This document shows positions 28,326 through 29,295 of a stretch of DNA of 29,295 bases, in pieces. The stretch is from Saccoglossus kowalevskii (taxonomy: Eukaryota > Hemichordata > Enteropneusta > Harrimaniidae), in the NCBI RefSeq assembly GCF_000003605.2, contig NW_003145785.1, positions 29,687-58,981 on the forward strand. The letters are read 5' to 3'. A program made the translations under genes and the position numbers. Each line of letters starts with the position of its first letter. The first letter of the stretch is position 1. Under the pieces are notes generated by a model. That model saw only the letters and a program-made list of their open reading frames with translations. It was not told the origin of the DNA and ran no database searches.

Positions 28326-29295
28326 AAAAACAAGTATTGTCTGACTCCCTCCACTCATGTTTGTGTTGAAAAGAAAGATGCCCAAACATAGACCTAAGCT
28401 AGCTGAATCAATAGACACGAACAGCGCATTTTTAGATGATTACCTACCATACCTTATGCATATCACAGCATACATCAAGGATCTTAGATACTGAATCACC
28501 CACTGATACTTTCACTATATGGGAGAAATAATATATCAATTCAATAGAAAAGTTGTTTAGTGTTTCTAAAAATGAATTTCAAAATTAAACCGGCGCATCA
28601 CCAGCTTAGTTCACAAAGATCAGAGACCAAACAGTCTCGCTATGCTCCAGAACAACTGCACAAATCAGGGGATTGATGAACTTTGTGGGAATGACTTCAT
28701 TTCATTAATTGTACTGAGTTGACATCAAAGACAGACTGCAGTGATATGGTATATTATATTTATTCATTCATAATATTATGAGATTTCTTAATGACAACAT
28801 AATTTACAGGAATTAAACTACGTCCAATAAGTTTGCGTACATAAATAAAGTTGATTTATTCAGTGTAGATGTTATTATTCATTTCATGAATGCAATTTCT
28901 TCAAGAATCAAGCTGGCTGAACTACTATTGGTGTCATTCGGGTTGTCTGTGTAAGATCAGTTAATATTCAAAAAACAAAAGATACATCATTTGTACACAA
29001 TGACTGTATAAATACTGCTAACTGCTATATTCTTGTTGCTATCAATTTTTGCGTACAATATTATTTCAGGTAGTCCAACTTTCACAATGAAATTATTTGT
29101 ACTCAAATAATATTCGCGAATACAATTATGCATGTAACGTCTGTAAGCTCACTGCCAGATGTACAAAGCAGTTTAAACATTTTTTTAATCCAATTCTATA
29201 TGCAAATTAGCTAGATGCCTTTAAGAAAGGAAATAGGTTTTAATTCACATGGAGAGGTGGACTACAAATCTATTTATCCAATCTACATACTGGGT
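28326..29295. other. AT-rich tail of window without supported feature
   Basis: No open frame with domain features, no shared repeat and no splice-supported exon seen. Confidence 0.4.

Overview
The window looks like nuclear DNA of an aquatic invertebrate animal. It is AT-rich and has short exons with GT/AG junctions, an extracellular Cys-rich/VWD gene, non-LTR debris and DIRS-type tyrosine-recombinase retrotransposons. A mollusc or other lophotrochozoan would fit, but nothing in the sequence fixes the phylum. No rRNA, canonical tRNA, CRISPR or bacterial operon is visible.

Region 1 (about 1-11,515) is a mosaic of one repeat family. Two arms of about 1.5-1.7 kb lie in inverted orientation (about 33-1575 and 9835-11,515). 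Each carries an outward-facing Pol III-type A/B box pair. Partial direct copies fill the interior (1911-3010, 3060-3640, 3780-4760, 6790-7560, 8750-9770). Between them sit a non-LTR retrotransposon 3' end (about 5080-5670) and a lone C2H2 zinc-finger exon or pseudogene (about 7768-8102).

Region 2 (11,900-16,704) is the one convincing host gene, on the + strand. It can be read as ten exons whose phases agree throughout. It encodes a secreted protein of about 356 residues: signal peptide, sequon-rich Cys segment, a defensin-like seven-Cys exon, a 9-nt microexon, and one VWD domain split over two exons. Region 16,705-18,596 holds no gene I can support.

Region 3 (18,597-27,881) is a nest of two DIRS-like elements, both read on the minus strand. 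Inner element B (about 21,591-26,830) keeps gag, RT and tyrosine recombinase remnants in order, plus inverted termini with a right-end extension and an internal complementary region, as in DIRS-1. Outer element A (18,597-27,881) keeps its termini, a recombinase remnant and an RT/RNase H remnant. Where gag should be, it carries about 1.2 kb of unrelated protein-coding sequence, and B is inserted into that sequence. Both elements are dead (frameshifts, stops, altered RT catalytic motif). The tail (27,882-29,295) holds only a possible further DIRS fragment at about 28,232-28,325.

The most interesting points are the gene-like cargo inside a DIRS element, the long inverted arms with outward Pol III promoters ending about 400 bp from the VWD gene, and the unusual architecture of that gene. 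All homology statements come from reading motifs by eye; no database search was possible.
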